A stretch of DNA of 64,000 nucleotides from Bacillus sp. HSf4 (lineage in GTDB: Bacteria > Bacillota > Bacilli > Bacillales > Bacillaceae), in the NCBI RefSeq assembly GCF_029537375.1, contig NZ_CP120679.1, positions 4,321,501 to 4,385,500 of the forward strand. Reading direction: 5' to 3'. Of the stretch, positions 54,636-62,533 are shown piece by piece. The translations under genes were made by a program, and so were the position numbers. Each line of letters opens with the position of its first letter. Positions within the stretch are counted from its first letter, which is position 1. The notes below the pieces were generated by a model. That model was not told where the DNA came from, ran no database searches, and was given only the letters and a program-made list of their open reading frames with translations.

Positions 54636-54836
54636 TTATCCACAATTGTGGATAAAGGTTGTGTATTTAGTATCCGATCATTCGTTCCCCACTATATATA
54701 TTGCGGGCTTATCGCACAATTCACAGGTTGTGGATAAGCTGTGTGTATGTTCGATTTTTCTGATTTCCGGGGCTAATTCTTCCTCATCCACATACATGTC
54801 AATGACGGTCTCAATATGTTCTTCGCAAGACTTCAT
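54636..54836 (-). CDS. yyzF: CxxH/CxxC protein, YyzF-like
   Basis: A 66-residue protein with a possible zinc site: MKSCEEHIETVIDMYVD (CxxH) and TTCELCDKPAIYIV (CxxC). It matches YyzF, encoded upstream of rlmH in Bacillus. TTGGAGGGA lies a few bases before the ATG. It is too short for most ORF callers. The 3' end of the coding sequence contains two overlapping DnaA boxes as a palindrome. Confidence 0.85.
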
Positions 54837-54953
54837 GAAAGTCCCTCCAATATCTGTATCATTGGGCTCTTTTATGAAAAAGCTCCCTATTCAATATACC
54901 CTATTTATTCACATGTTAATAGGTTTTACCCTTCTTTAGATCATTTATCCACA
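54636..54953. promoter_or_regulatory. cluster of DnaA boxes
   Basis: Four perfect TTATCCACA boxes: 54636-54644 (plus), 54647-54655 (minus), 54729-54737 (minus) and 54945-54953 (plus), and a near match TTTGGATAA close to 54958. The first two form a palindrome. I recall that a DnaA-binding cluster near yydA is reported in B. subtilis; here it persists behind the inserted element. Confidence 0.7.
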
Positions 54954-55031
54954 AGCCCTTTGGATAACTTTCCACACAAAAAGCACTGGCCTCCTGGCCA
55001 ATGCTGAATGTCTCCGCTGTCTGCTTTTCAT

Positions 55032-55535
55032 TTATACCGCTTCGCTTTTCACACCTTGATGATCTTCTGATATCTGTTTGTTGATGAGATGCTGCAAATA
55101 AGTGACGTTGAACAAGAAGGTCATCACCCCATTTGTCTTCAATTGCCGCTTTAGAAGAGCCTTCCGAATCCTGAAACAGCTTCTGATGTTTACAAAGCAG
55201 AATAAAAGGAATGAAACTTGAGGCAAAAAGCTGTGCGCTGGGTACAGAGCGCGCAGCAGGATGTTGTCGCCATAAGGGAGAACATCTTCTAAGACATAAT
55301 GTAGGCTTGCCCAAAACGATTCCAGCATTGAAAAAGCAAATAAGAGCACCGTCACTTTTATCGCAATGTACGGGAGCTTGATCTGATATCTCTCGAACAG
55401 CTGTCTTCTCGACAGAAACCAAAATGGAATATACATCCCGAAGGTTACGAGCGTTAACAAAAGCGCGTGATCAGCTCGAATCTTCGGAAATTCCGCAAAT
55501 TCTTTCATTGTTAAACCAACTTCTTTCCTTGCCAT
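55032..55535 (-). CDS. DUF4234-like small membrane protein
   Basis: About 158-167 residues with three to four helices. It shares with the gene at 56436 the motifs VTFGMYIPFWFLSRRQLFE near the N-terminus and FLFNVTYLQHLINK at the C-terminus, so the two are paralogs. The start is uncertain: ATG 55535 has no clear ribosome binding site, ATG 55508 has AAGGAAAG about 14 bases upstream. Function unknown. Confidence 0.75.
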   Translation of the reverse strand: MARKEVGLTMKEFAEFPKIRADHALLLTLVTFGMYIPFWFLSRRQLFERYQIKLPYIAIKVTVLLFAFSMLESFWASLHYVLEDVLPYGDNILLRALYPAHSFLPQVSFLLFCFVNIRSCFRIRKALLKRQLKTNGVMTFLFNVTYLQHLINKQISEDHQGVKSEAV

Positions 55536-55853
55536 CTATACTTTTCCACTTTCCATATAAAAAGGTACTATAACGCAATTGATAAATCAAAACCAAATCT
55601 AGCTATTTAATGGAATTTTTTTAGGTATATCAGTTCCTTTTTTTGATGACGATAAATAAATCGGGTCTTTTGGATCGAGTCAAATTTCGTGCTTTTTCTT
55701 TGGGAATCGACAATCAATAGGGCGAAAATCGTCATTTTTTTCATCCTGTAATATTAAATCTCACTTTCTGTAACATAAAGAGGTTCGATATGATCATTTT
55801 GACTTTTTTTCGACACGTTTCTTTCAACATGAATAGGAACAAAGAACTGCTCC
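55536..55853. other. intergenic region without recognised gene
   Basis: About 320 AT-rich bases between the membrane protein and the GNAT terminator. Only T-rich stretches are seen; promoters for the membrane protein must be here but none is clear. Confidence 0.4.
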
Positions 55854-55884
55854 AAAAAAGGATCAAAGCTTAAAGCTTTGATCC
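55854..55884 (-). terminator. terminator of the GNAT gene
   Basis: On the minus strand the near-perfect stem GGATCAAAGCTT / AAGCTTTGATCC is followed by TTTTTT. Confidence 0.85.
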
Positions 55885-55890
55885 TCGTGT

Positions 55891-56406
55891 TTACAGCCGC
55901 TTGCTCATATGCAAATCAGTTGTTTCAAAATTCATTTTCTCATACAGCCGTTTCGCCGTCTTATTATGGGCGAATACATGAAGGGAAAGCTTTTTGATAC
56001 CCAATTGCTTTGCTTCCTCTTCCAATGCCTTTAAAGCCTGCTGGCCGTTTCCTTGTCCGCGATAGGCCTCGTAAAGGCCGAAATCATAAATGAACGCTTC
56101 CTTTTGCGGGTGGTAGGGATCTGCGTAAAGCCAAAGCCAGCCGATGACATCCTTGTTTTCATTCACAATCGACCAGAGATAATGATTGATGGTTGCCGTT
56201 CCATCGGGCAAAAGCGTTTTCAGTTGTTCTTCCGATTTCTCCATTGCTTCCGCTATCGTCCATGTGCCGGCTTTCACTTTTGCCATGGCGTAATGTTGGA
56301 TTGAGTATGTTTGATAGGTTCTAAAATCGTCTTCCGACATCGGTGTCAGAAAGACCGGATTTCTTTTCTGCTTGCTTAAGTCTATTTTCAATTTCGTCTT
56401 TAACAT
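55891..56406 (-). CDS. GNAT-family N-acetyltransferase
   Basis: A 171-residue acetyltransferase. The acetyl-CoA loop YRGQGNGQQALKALEEEAKQ and the C-terminal LSLHVFAHNKTAKRLYEKMN, FETTD strand are typical. AGGAAGTG precedes the ATG. It lies between two paralogous membrane proteins in the same orientation. Its substrate is unknown. Confidence 0.9.
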   Translation of the reverse strand: MLKTKLKIDLSKQKRNPVFLTPMSEDDFRTYQTYSIQHYAMAKVKAGTWTIAEAMEKSEEQLKTLLPDGTATINHYLWSIVNENKDVIGWLWLYADPYHPQKEAFIYDFGLYEAYRGQGNGQQALKALEEEAKQLGIKKLSLHVFAHNKTAKRLYEKMNFETTDLHMSKRL

Positions 56407-56435
56407 CGATTATTTTTTCACTTCCTTTTTCGTTC

Positions 56436-56906
56436 TTATGATGCCCTGGTCAAATAAGGCCGCTTGGGCTCTGCCAGTTTATTGATTCTGTGCTGTATGT
56501 ATATCACATTTAAAAGGAATGCGAAAACAGAGCCTTTGGCAGGTTCTTTTCCCGACAGTTTATTCAATGAAGCCGTCACAACGAGCGCACAGTAAATCAG
56601 AACACCAGCAGACAAAATCAAAATAATTCTATCCAGCAATAGATAAAGGCTGTAGTGCATCTCTGGAAATACGATTGCGGCTGATATTCTCATCGGAATA
56701 GAAAATAAATGATAAAATATAATGGCTTTTAACGTGGTGTAGGGAATATCATGATATGGCAGCAAATCGAAGCTTTTTCTTCTGGATAAAAACCAATATG
56801 GAATGTAAATCCCCAGGGTAACAAGACACAAAACAACAACGGACACCGTACTTTTGTTCTTTTCATTAGACAGCGTTTTCATCGCCATCTGCAAATTGTC
56901 GTTCAT
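56436..56906 (-). CDS. DUF4234-like small membrane protein, paralog
   Basis: A 156-residue membrane protein with LVTLGIYIPYWFLSRRKSFD at the N-terminus and FLLNVIYIQHRINKLAEP at the end, clearly related to the gene at 55032. Four hydrophobic segments are visible. CGGAGGAATG lies before the ATG. Probably co-transcribed with the GNAT gene 29 bp downstream. Function unknown. Confidence 0.78.
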   Translation of the reverse strand: MNDNLQMAMKTLSNEKNKSTVSVVVLCLVTLGIYIPYWFLSRRKSFDLLPYHDIPYTTLKAIIFYHLFSIPMRISAAIVFPEMHYSLYLLLDRIILILSAGVLIYCALVVTASLNKLSGKEPAKGSVFAFLLNVIYIQHRINKLAEPKRPYLTRAS

Positions 56907-57118
56907 ATCATTCCTCCGGATCTTCTTTTTCCAAACAAATGAATTGAATGAATATTTTCATTTTAGCGGCACACCCATCAATATATTCTTTTCCCAGTTG
57001 TTAGACAATAAGACTTAGGAACTAAGGTGACCTTAGGCTCATTTTTTAAACATTTATCCCTTCCTTTCTCATCAACTTCATCATTGATTTTTTCATTTTT
57101 ATGTATTTTGAACGAACA

Positions 57119-57150
57119 AAAAACAACCTGGATTTTCCGCCAGGTTGTTT
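57119..57150. terminator. bidirectional terminator
   Basis: ACAACCTGG / CCAGGTTGT stem with T-runs on both sides, behind the SAM hydrolase pseudogene. Confidence 0.85.
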
Positions 57151-57163
57151 TATTATGGTTTTT

Positions 57164-57971
57164 TTATGCCGGTTTCTTGATTTTGCGAAGCGAGATTCGC
57201 CAATCGTTTCCAGTTTCAATATCGTGTGACTCGGCAAAAAATCCCCGGTTGACGGCAACCCCCAAATTGTCCAGCGAATTCACGTAAACAAGCGGCTGGC
57301 CCACCGGGATTGCGGCAAATGAACGTACAAATGGCATGACCTGGTGATAGACTTTGTGTCCGTTATTCATCACCATGACTCCCAATGCAGCTCCGTAGTG
57401 AATATCTAACGTGCTAAACAGCGTCCTGCTGATATTCGTCCACAGATTGCCGAAGCGAATATCCAAAATATCGATTGTAGGCTTCCATGACAGGGAGCTT
57501 GATCACTGAATCCGCGGAGACCTCGGGGCCGATCTGCTCGAAGCCGATGATGCCTGCAGCAAGTCTGGCTCCTGTGTATGCATAAATATCACGATCGTAA
57601 ACGTATGCGACTCGCCGGACTTTGGAAGTCTGTTTTGCCATTCATCGAGCTGACGGGCTTCGGCGATTCCAATTTTCCTGCTGATATGGGTGAGCGTCCC
57701 GTTATCCGGTGTGATGATATATTGATTTGTGGCGATCTTTACGGCAATGCTTCGCCGTTTTGAGCCGACACCGGGATCGACGACGGTCACAAATACCGTT
57801 CCTTCAGGCCAATAAGAAACATTTTGCAGCAGGCGGTATGAGGCCTCCCAAATGTGAAACACGAGAATGTTGTGTGTTAAATCGAAAATCCGGATTGAAC
57901 TGTCAACCGAATTTGACCGCCCCGTCGTCAATGCCAAAATCCGATTGCAATACAAGCGCATGCTGACTCAT
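57164..57971 (-). pseudogene. degenerate SAM hydrolase (DUF62, hydroxide adenosyltransferase)
   Basis: The whole family sequence is present in pieces. ATG 57971 starts SQHALVLQSDFGIDDGAV, then about ten codons are lost and the frame shifts. The next piece has SVDSSIRIFDLTHNI, IWEASYRLLQNVSYWPEGTV and DPGVGSKRRSIAVK. Another frameshift near 57600 leads to DRDIYAYTGARLAAGIIGFE, and a third with a small deletion near 57470 to DIRFGNLWTNISRTLFS, ending in GNDWRISLRKIKKPA at 57164. At least three lesions make it inactive. The family hydrolyses S-adenosylmethionine to adenosine and methionine. Confidence 0.85.
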
Positions 57972-58193
57972 CCCATCTCCGTTTCCTTGTCAAAAATCAT
58001 ACAGCACGGCGAAATGAAACGCAATACGAGCCCTTGTCCGTTTTTTCCGTAGAATCGGTTTTTATCAATCAATATAAGAAAATTGCTTAGGTCAAAAATG
58101 TTCTTTTCGGTTCTTCTACCGTTGATTTCATTGCTAAAATTAAAAATTAACGCTTTGACGAAAATTTTTATCTCCTTCATCATAAAGGCATGC

Positions 58194-58225
58194 AAAAACA
58201 GCCTGGCTCGATTTGCCAGACTGTT
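58194..58225 (-). terminator. terminator of htrC
   Basis: On the minus strand AACAGTCTGGC / GCCAGGCTGTT, one mismatch, then TTTTTGC. It lies just behind the htrC stop. Confidence 0.8.
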
Positions 58226-58230
58226 CCTGA

Positions 58231-59445
58231 TTAATTGCCCAATTTGGACCGCGACAGTTTCACTTCTGTTGTTTTTTCTTTTCCGCCGCGCATATATTTC
58301 AATTTCACTGTGTCGCCAACATGTTTCGTATAAAGCTCTTTGCGCAGGTCGACGATGTCGTATACCCGCTCGCCGTTGAACTCAATGATAACATCAAGTT
58401 CATTCAGATCCGCTCTTCCTGCAGGCGACATTGGGGCAACGCCCATGACAACAACGCCTGAAGTGACATTGTCCGGCAGTTTAAGCGTTTCCTGCCAATG
58501 GTAGCTGGCGATATCGCCAAGGGACTTCATCTCGATTCCGAGATACGGGCGTCTCACTTCACCGTATTTCTCCAAATCATTAATAACAGGGATCGCGAGG
58601 TTTGCCGGAATGCTCAGTCCAATCCCTTCTACGGCTGATTCTGCGATCTTCATCGAATTGATGCCGATCACTTTGCCGTCGATATTAAACAGTCCGCCGC
58701 CGCTGTTTCCCGGGTTAATGGCGGCATCTGTCTGCAATACCTCGGCATTCCAGTCCGGCTGTCCATCTCCATTCGAATCAACTGGAACAGCCCGCTCTGT
58801 TCCAGAAATGATGCCCTGTGTGACAGAACCTGAGAACTGCAGGCCGAGAGGGTTTCCGATTGCAATCACAGGCTCGCCTGTCTTGACCTTATCGGAATTT
58901 CCAAACTCGGCAGCCGCTTTTATTTTATTGCTGTTGACTTGAAGAACGGCAAGATCCATTAGCCTGTCGCTGCCGATCAGTTTTGCCGGAAGTCTTGTCC
59001 CGTCATTCAAGCTGACTTCAATTTGCGTCGCTCCTTCAATCACATGATGGTTTGTCACAATGTGTGATGTGTTGCCGTCCTTTTTATAAATAACACCTGA
59101 TCCGGTTCCCGCTTCACCGTCTTCATCCCATACCCCTGTTTTTTGGATATTGATGACGCCGACCACGGCATCAGATACTTTAGAAACGACTTGTGTAACC
59201 TCATTATTGACATTGACTGAGACATTGCGCACCGTTCCGGTTTGTCCTGTTGCCGTCCGTCCCCCGTTCGATTCAATGACCTGGAGGTTGTACGGCAAGA
59301 GCCCCTGTTCGGAAAGATACGGCAGCGCAAAGACTGTCAGCAAAGCGCCGATCACGGCACCGATCAAGCTGGAAAACAAAAAGCTTCTCCAATTTCTTTC
59401 CGGCTTTTGACGAACGTACTTTTCCTCATCATGATTAAAATCCAC
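58231..59445 (-). CDS. htrC: HtrA-like membrane serine protease
   Basis: About 404 residues (yyxA/htrC type). GTG at 59445 is preferred since AAAGGA is eight bases upstream; TTG 59454 is too close to it. One N-terminal transmembrane helix (residues about 20-45) anchors it facing outside. The trypsin-like catalytic triad lies in [10 protein letters not shown] (His), LMDLAVLQV (Asp) and [10 protein letters not shown] (Ser), followed by one PDZ domain ([11 protein letters not shown] to the end). It degrades misfolded secreted proteins. It lies behind yycJ in the walRK neighbourhood as in B. subtilis. Confidence 0.93.
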   Translation of the reverse strand: MDFNHDEEKYVRQKPERNWRSFLFSSLIGAVIGALLTVFALPYLSEQGLLPYNLQVIESNGGRTATGQTGTVRNVSVNVNNEVTQVVSKVSDAVVGVINIQKTGVWDEDGEAGTGSGVIYKKDGNTSHIVTNHHVIEGATQIEVSLNDGTRLPAKLIGSDRLMDLAVLQVNSNKIKAAAEFGNSDKVKTGEPVIAIGNPLGLQFSGSVTQGIISGTERAVPVDSNGDGQPDWNAEVLQTDAAINPGNSGGGLFNIDGKVIGINSMKIAESAVEGIGLSIPANLAIPVINDLEKYGEVRRPYLGIEMKSLGDIASYHWQETLKLPDNVTSGVVVMGVAPMSPAGRADLNELDVIIEFNGERVYDIVDLRKELYTKHVGDTVKLKYMRGGKEKTTEVKLSRSKLGN

Positions 59446-59527
59446 TATATTCAAATCCTTTCAAGGAACGATATATGTATATAGTGTGGATCATATCCTT
59501 TCAGATTAATCATTGAACAAGAAAAAT

Positions 59528-60322
59528 TTATACGGCTGCAAGAGGTGTTGGCTTTTTGGGATCCGTATCGAATAAATCAAAGGCTTCTCCGGCCAGCAAT
59601 CCCTTGGCGGCAAGGGTTTGCTGAACCGACATTCTCGCCAGCTCCTTCATATTGTTGTCCTGGCTTAAATGAGCCAAGTAAATTCTTGATGTCTCGTCTC
59701 CGATGACATCTTTCATCGCCAATGCGGCATCTTCATTTGAAACGTGGCCGATGTCGCTCAAAATCCGCCTCTTAATATTCCATGGATAGCGGCCCATCTG
59801 CAGCATCCCGACGTCGTGGTTGCTTTCAAAAATAAAGACGTTGGCCGAGCGGATAATGCCTTTCATTCTGTCGCTGACATAGCCGGTATCCGTAATCAGC
59901 GCAAGCTTTCGTCCATTATAGTGAAAAACGTAAAACATCGGTTCTGCAGCATCATGAGAGACGCCAAAAGATTCAACATCAAGGGAACCGAACGACTTTA
60001 CCGACTCCATCGGAAACACGAACTTCTGACCGCTGTCTATTTTGCCGATATGGCCTTCCATCGCCTTCCACGTTTTTTCATTGGCATAGACGGGAAGCTC
60101 ATATTTTCTTGCCAGCACACCGAGACCTTTAATATGATCACTGTGTTCATGAGTGACAAAAATTCCGTCCAGCTGGTCCAAACTCCGGTCAATTTGCGAC
60201 ATCAGACCTTCGATTGCCTTCCCGCTAAGCCCTGCGTCAACAAGAAAAGCGTGGTCATCCGTTTCCAAATAAAATGCATTTCCGGTACTCCCGCTCGCAA
60301 GTACGCTAAATTGCAGGCTCAT
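59528..60322 (-). CDS. walJ: metallo-beta-lactamase-fold exonuclease YycJ/WalJ
   Basis: A 264-residue MBL-fold hydrolase (yycJ). The metal motif [16 protein letters not shown] (HxHxDH), [10 protein letters not shown], and [10 protein letters not shown] with its aspartate, plus a final histidine in [10 protein letters not shown] are intact. It is the last gene of the walRKHIJ operon, 15 bp behind yycI. Bacillus YycJ is described as a 5'-3' exonuclease linked to mismatch repair. Confidence 0.94.
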   Translation of the reverse strand: MSLQFSVLASGSTGNAFYLETDDHAFLVDAGLSGKAIEGLMSQIDRSLDQLDGIFVTHEHSDHIKGLGVLARKYELPVYANEKTWKAMEGHIGKIDSGQKFVFPMESVKSFGSLDVESFGVSHDAAEPMFYVFHYNGRKLALITDTGYVSDRMKGIIRSANVFIFESNHDVGMLQMGRYPWNIKRRILSDIGHVSNEDAALAMKDVIGDETSRIYLAHLSQDNNMKELARMSVQQTLAAKGLLAGEAFDLFDTDPKKPTPLAAV

Positions 60323-60336
60323 GGTTTCTCACTCCA

Positions 60337-61179
60337 TTACGATTTTTCCTTTTTCTCCTGTGATTGAAGAACAGCGCCGTCCCGTGCATCCACGATAAAT
60401 TCTTCTTTTATCGTTTTGTCGTCCGTTTTGCGTTCTACTTCGATTCTCCAGACCGGTACGAAAATCTGGGCGCTTGCCAAAGGATACTGTGTGAAATATC
60501 CAAGTTCAGCCGATTTGACTTTGCTGTATTTTTTCAGAAAATCCGGATAGTATAACGCTTCAACCGCACCAACCGCCGAAATCAGATTTTCTGTTTTGAC
60601 CTCTTTTATGTCCTGCAGCATCGACTGTTTATAAGAAACGACTTCATTTTTATCATTAAAATAAAGAACGACTTCTCCCATTTCATTGTTGGTATTATCT
60701 TGTCGATCCTGAAAAATGTAGCTTCCTTTGTACGTTTGGAAGAAGATGATCTGCTTTTGAGACTTGTCGATCTTCCAGAACTTATACTTGCTGCCGTCAA
60801 TGATTTCCTCATCGACGATTTCCCTTGCTTTTGTTTTCATATCCGTTTTCGGCAGCACAATGGGATCATCAAATACCATTTTGATTTCTGTTAAGGGGTC
60901 TGTTTTCGACAGATCTGTTTTCGGCTTTTGCCCTTTTAACGATTTAATTTCGCTCGGTTTAAAGATCCTTTTTTGCGCGGAGATTGAAGAGCCTTTTGAT
61001 GTCTCCTTCGACAAGTTGCCGTAGGAAATATGGTCTGCTTTCATATCTTCCTGCAGTGTCGACTTTTCTAAAATCGGGAACTGGTTGATTTTCCGTTTAT
61101 CAAAGTATTGATACGCCAAAAAGATATCAAGGATCAGGAAGACGATGATGAAGATTGTTTTTGTTCTATTCCACTCCAC
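60337..61179 (-). CDS. walI: WalI (YycI), regulator of WalK
   Basis: A 280-residue protein with one N-terminal transmembrane helix (TKTIFIIVFLILDIFLAYQY) and an extracytoplasmic domain. GTG at 61179 is the start: AAGGAGGGC lies seven bases upstream, and length equals that of B. subtilis YycI. It overlaps the end of yycH by 14 bases. With WalH it forms a complex that holds back WalK activity. Confidence 0.93.
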   Translation of the reverse strand: MEWNRTKTIFIIVFLILDIFLAYQYFDKRKINQFPILEKSTLQEDMKADHISYGNLSKETSKGSSISAQKRIFKPSEIKSLKGQKPKTDLSKTDPLTEIKMVFDDPIVLPKTDMKTKAREIVDEEIIDGSKYKFWKIDKSQKQIIFFQTYKGSYIFQDRQDNTNNEMGEVVLYFNDKNEVVSYKQSMLQDIKEVKTENLISAVGAVEALYYPDFLKKYSKVKSAELGYFTQYPLASAQIFVPVWRIEVERKTDDKTIKEEFIVDARDGAVLQSQEKKEKS

Positions 61180-62533
61180 TTTCCACGCCCTCCTTGACCA
61201 CTGCATCCTTTTCGGAAACCGGCTGCACCTTCCCGTTTATTTTAATGCACCATGTCGGCACAAGTTTAACAAGCGGGTCTTGTTCCGCTGATACTGAAAC
61301 CATTTCATAAGCGGGGAAAATTTGTTCAATCTTGTCAAAGTTGTATTCTTCATTGTCCTTCAAATATTGAATCAGCTCTTGTCCGCTCATGATTTCTTTC
61401 TCTTTTTTGCTGACCGGATTTGCATTCGCTCCTAAGACATATGTCGGGTGTTTATAATCCAAAATGTCATTGTTCGCCCAGCGAAGCTCAATGGATGTCG
61501 TTCCAAAAGGCTGGCTCTGGCTGTTGACGACCGGCATCTGATCCATGAATAAATTAAAGGTGACCTGCTGGTTTTCATTCAAGCCGAAAAACTGATAATC
61601 GTCCGTCCAGCTTCCGGTATCATTTAAATATTTAAAGCTTTTATTGATCAGTTCTCCATTTTGGTAGGAAGAACTCGGCTCTAAATTTCGATGCTGGAAC
61701 TTCACTTCTCTATTGTTTGAGTAAACCTCTAAAAGGCTTGTTCCATCCGAATATACCGGCCTGTTTAAGTTCGTTTCCTGCCGCACGGTTTGAGGGTCAT
61801 CAAACAGGGCATTTTTAAAACGCGTCGGGCTGATTGTTTCGGTGAAATACTCTTTTTCAAACATCTTCAGCTTATTAACCGGCAGCAGCACATCTCTTCT
61901 TGCATTAATTTCATAATCCTTATAAAGCGGCATCTGCGACTTTTCTTTCTCAATATCTGAGAGGATGTTCCGGTAATTGGCCGATTCGATTTCCGCTTCA
62001 ACAACCGTCTCTTTGCTGAAGGAGACAAAATAAATTTTTTTCGTGCCGCTTCCTCCATTGAAAGGAAGAATGACCCGGTCAAATGAGTTATACTCATACG
62101 AATTGGCTGACCATTTAAACAGCGGCTGCAGCACATCGATTGGAATATTGTCGCTAAAAACGAGATCCAATTTGGAGGCGAATTTGTTTTTCGCGTACAG
62201 CCAGTTTTTGAACTTCTGCTTATCAAATTCGTCTGAGATGTCTCTCAACGACTTGACTTCCCAGTGGCTCATATCATCCCAGAGCTGTGAATAGAGCGTC
62301 ATATCATTCAGCAAATAATGTTTCCCATTGTCATGAATAAACATCTGCTGCGGCTTTACGGCTTCATTTAACAGCTTTGTCTGGTTTGTAATCGGCTGCT
62401 TGTCGCTGACCTGTGCCTGAGAATCTTCAACTCTTTCGTAATTCCCCTGAAATCCCCAAATATTGAAGGTGAAAAGGAGACTGATCACAATCAGTAGGGA
62501 CAGTATTATCGTTTTCATTGTCTCACGCTTCAT
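61166..62533 (-). CDS. walH: WalH (YycH), regulator of WalK
   Basis: A 455-residue protein. The ATG at 62533 gives MKRETMKTIILSLLIVISLL, the membrane helix, and a length equal to B. subtilis YycH; longer frames reach into walK. The extracytoplasmic domain ends with LVPTWCIKINGKVQPVSEKD. Its start overlaps the walK stop by eleven bases, which indicates coupled translation. It acts with WalI on the WalK kinase in cell-wall homeostasis. Confidence 0.94.
   Translation of the reverse strand: MKRETMKTIILSLLIVISLLFTFNIWGFQGNYERVEDSQAQVSDKQPITNQTKLLNEAVKPQQMFIHDNGKHYLLNDMTLYSQLWDDMSHWEVKSLRDISDEFDKQKFKNWLYAKNKFASKLDLVFSDNIPIDVLQPLFKWSANSYEYNSFDRVILPFNGGSGTKKIYFVSFSKETVVEAEIESANYRNILSDIEKEKSQMPLYKDYEINARRDVLLPVNKLKMFEKEYFTETISPTRFKNALFDDPQTVRQETNLNRPVYSDGTSLLEVYSNNREVKFQHRNLEPSSSYQNGELINKSFKYLNDTGSWTDDYQFFGLNENQQVTFNLFMDQMPVVNSQSQPFGTTSIELRWANNDILDYKHPTYVLGANANPVSKKEKEIMSGQELIQYLKDNEEYNFDKIEQIFPAYEMVSVSAEQDPLVKLVPTWCIKINGKVQPVSEKDAVVKEGVESGVE

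Noticed and set aside
57503..57961. 152-codon frame as an independent gene
   Set aside because: It is the middle piece of the SAM hydrolase pseudogene; both ends are out-of-frame sequence.
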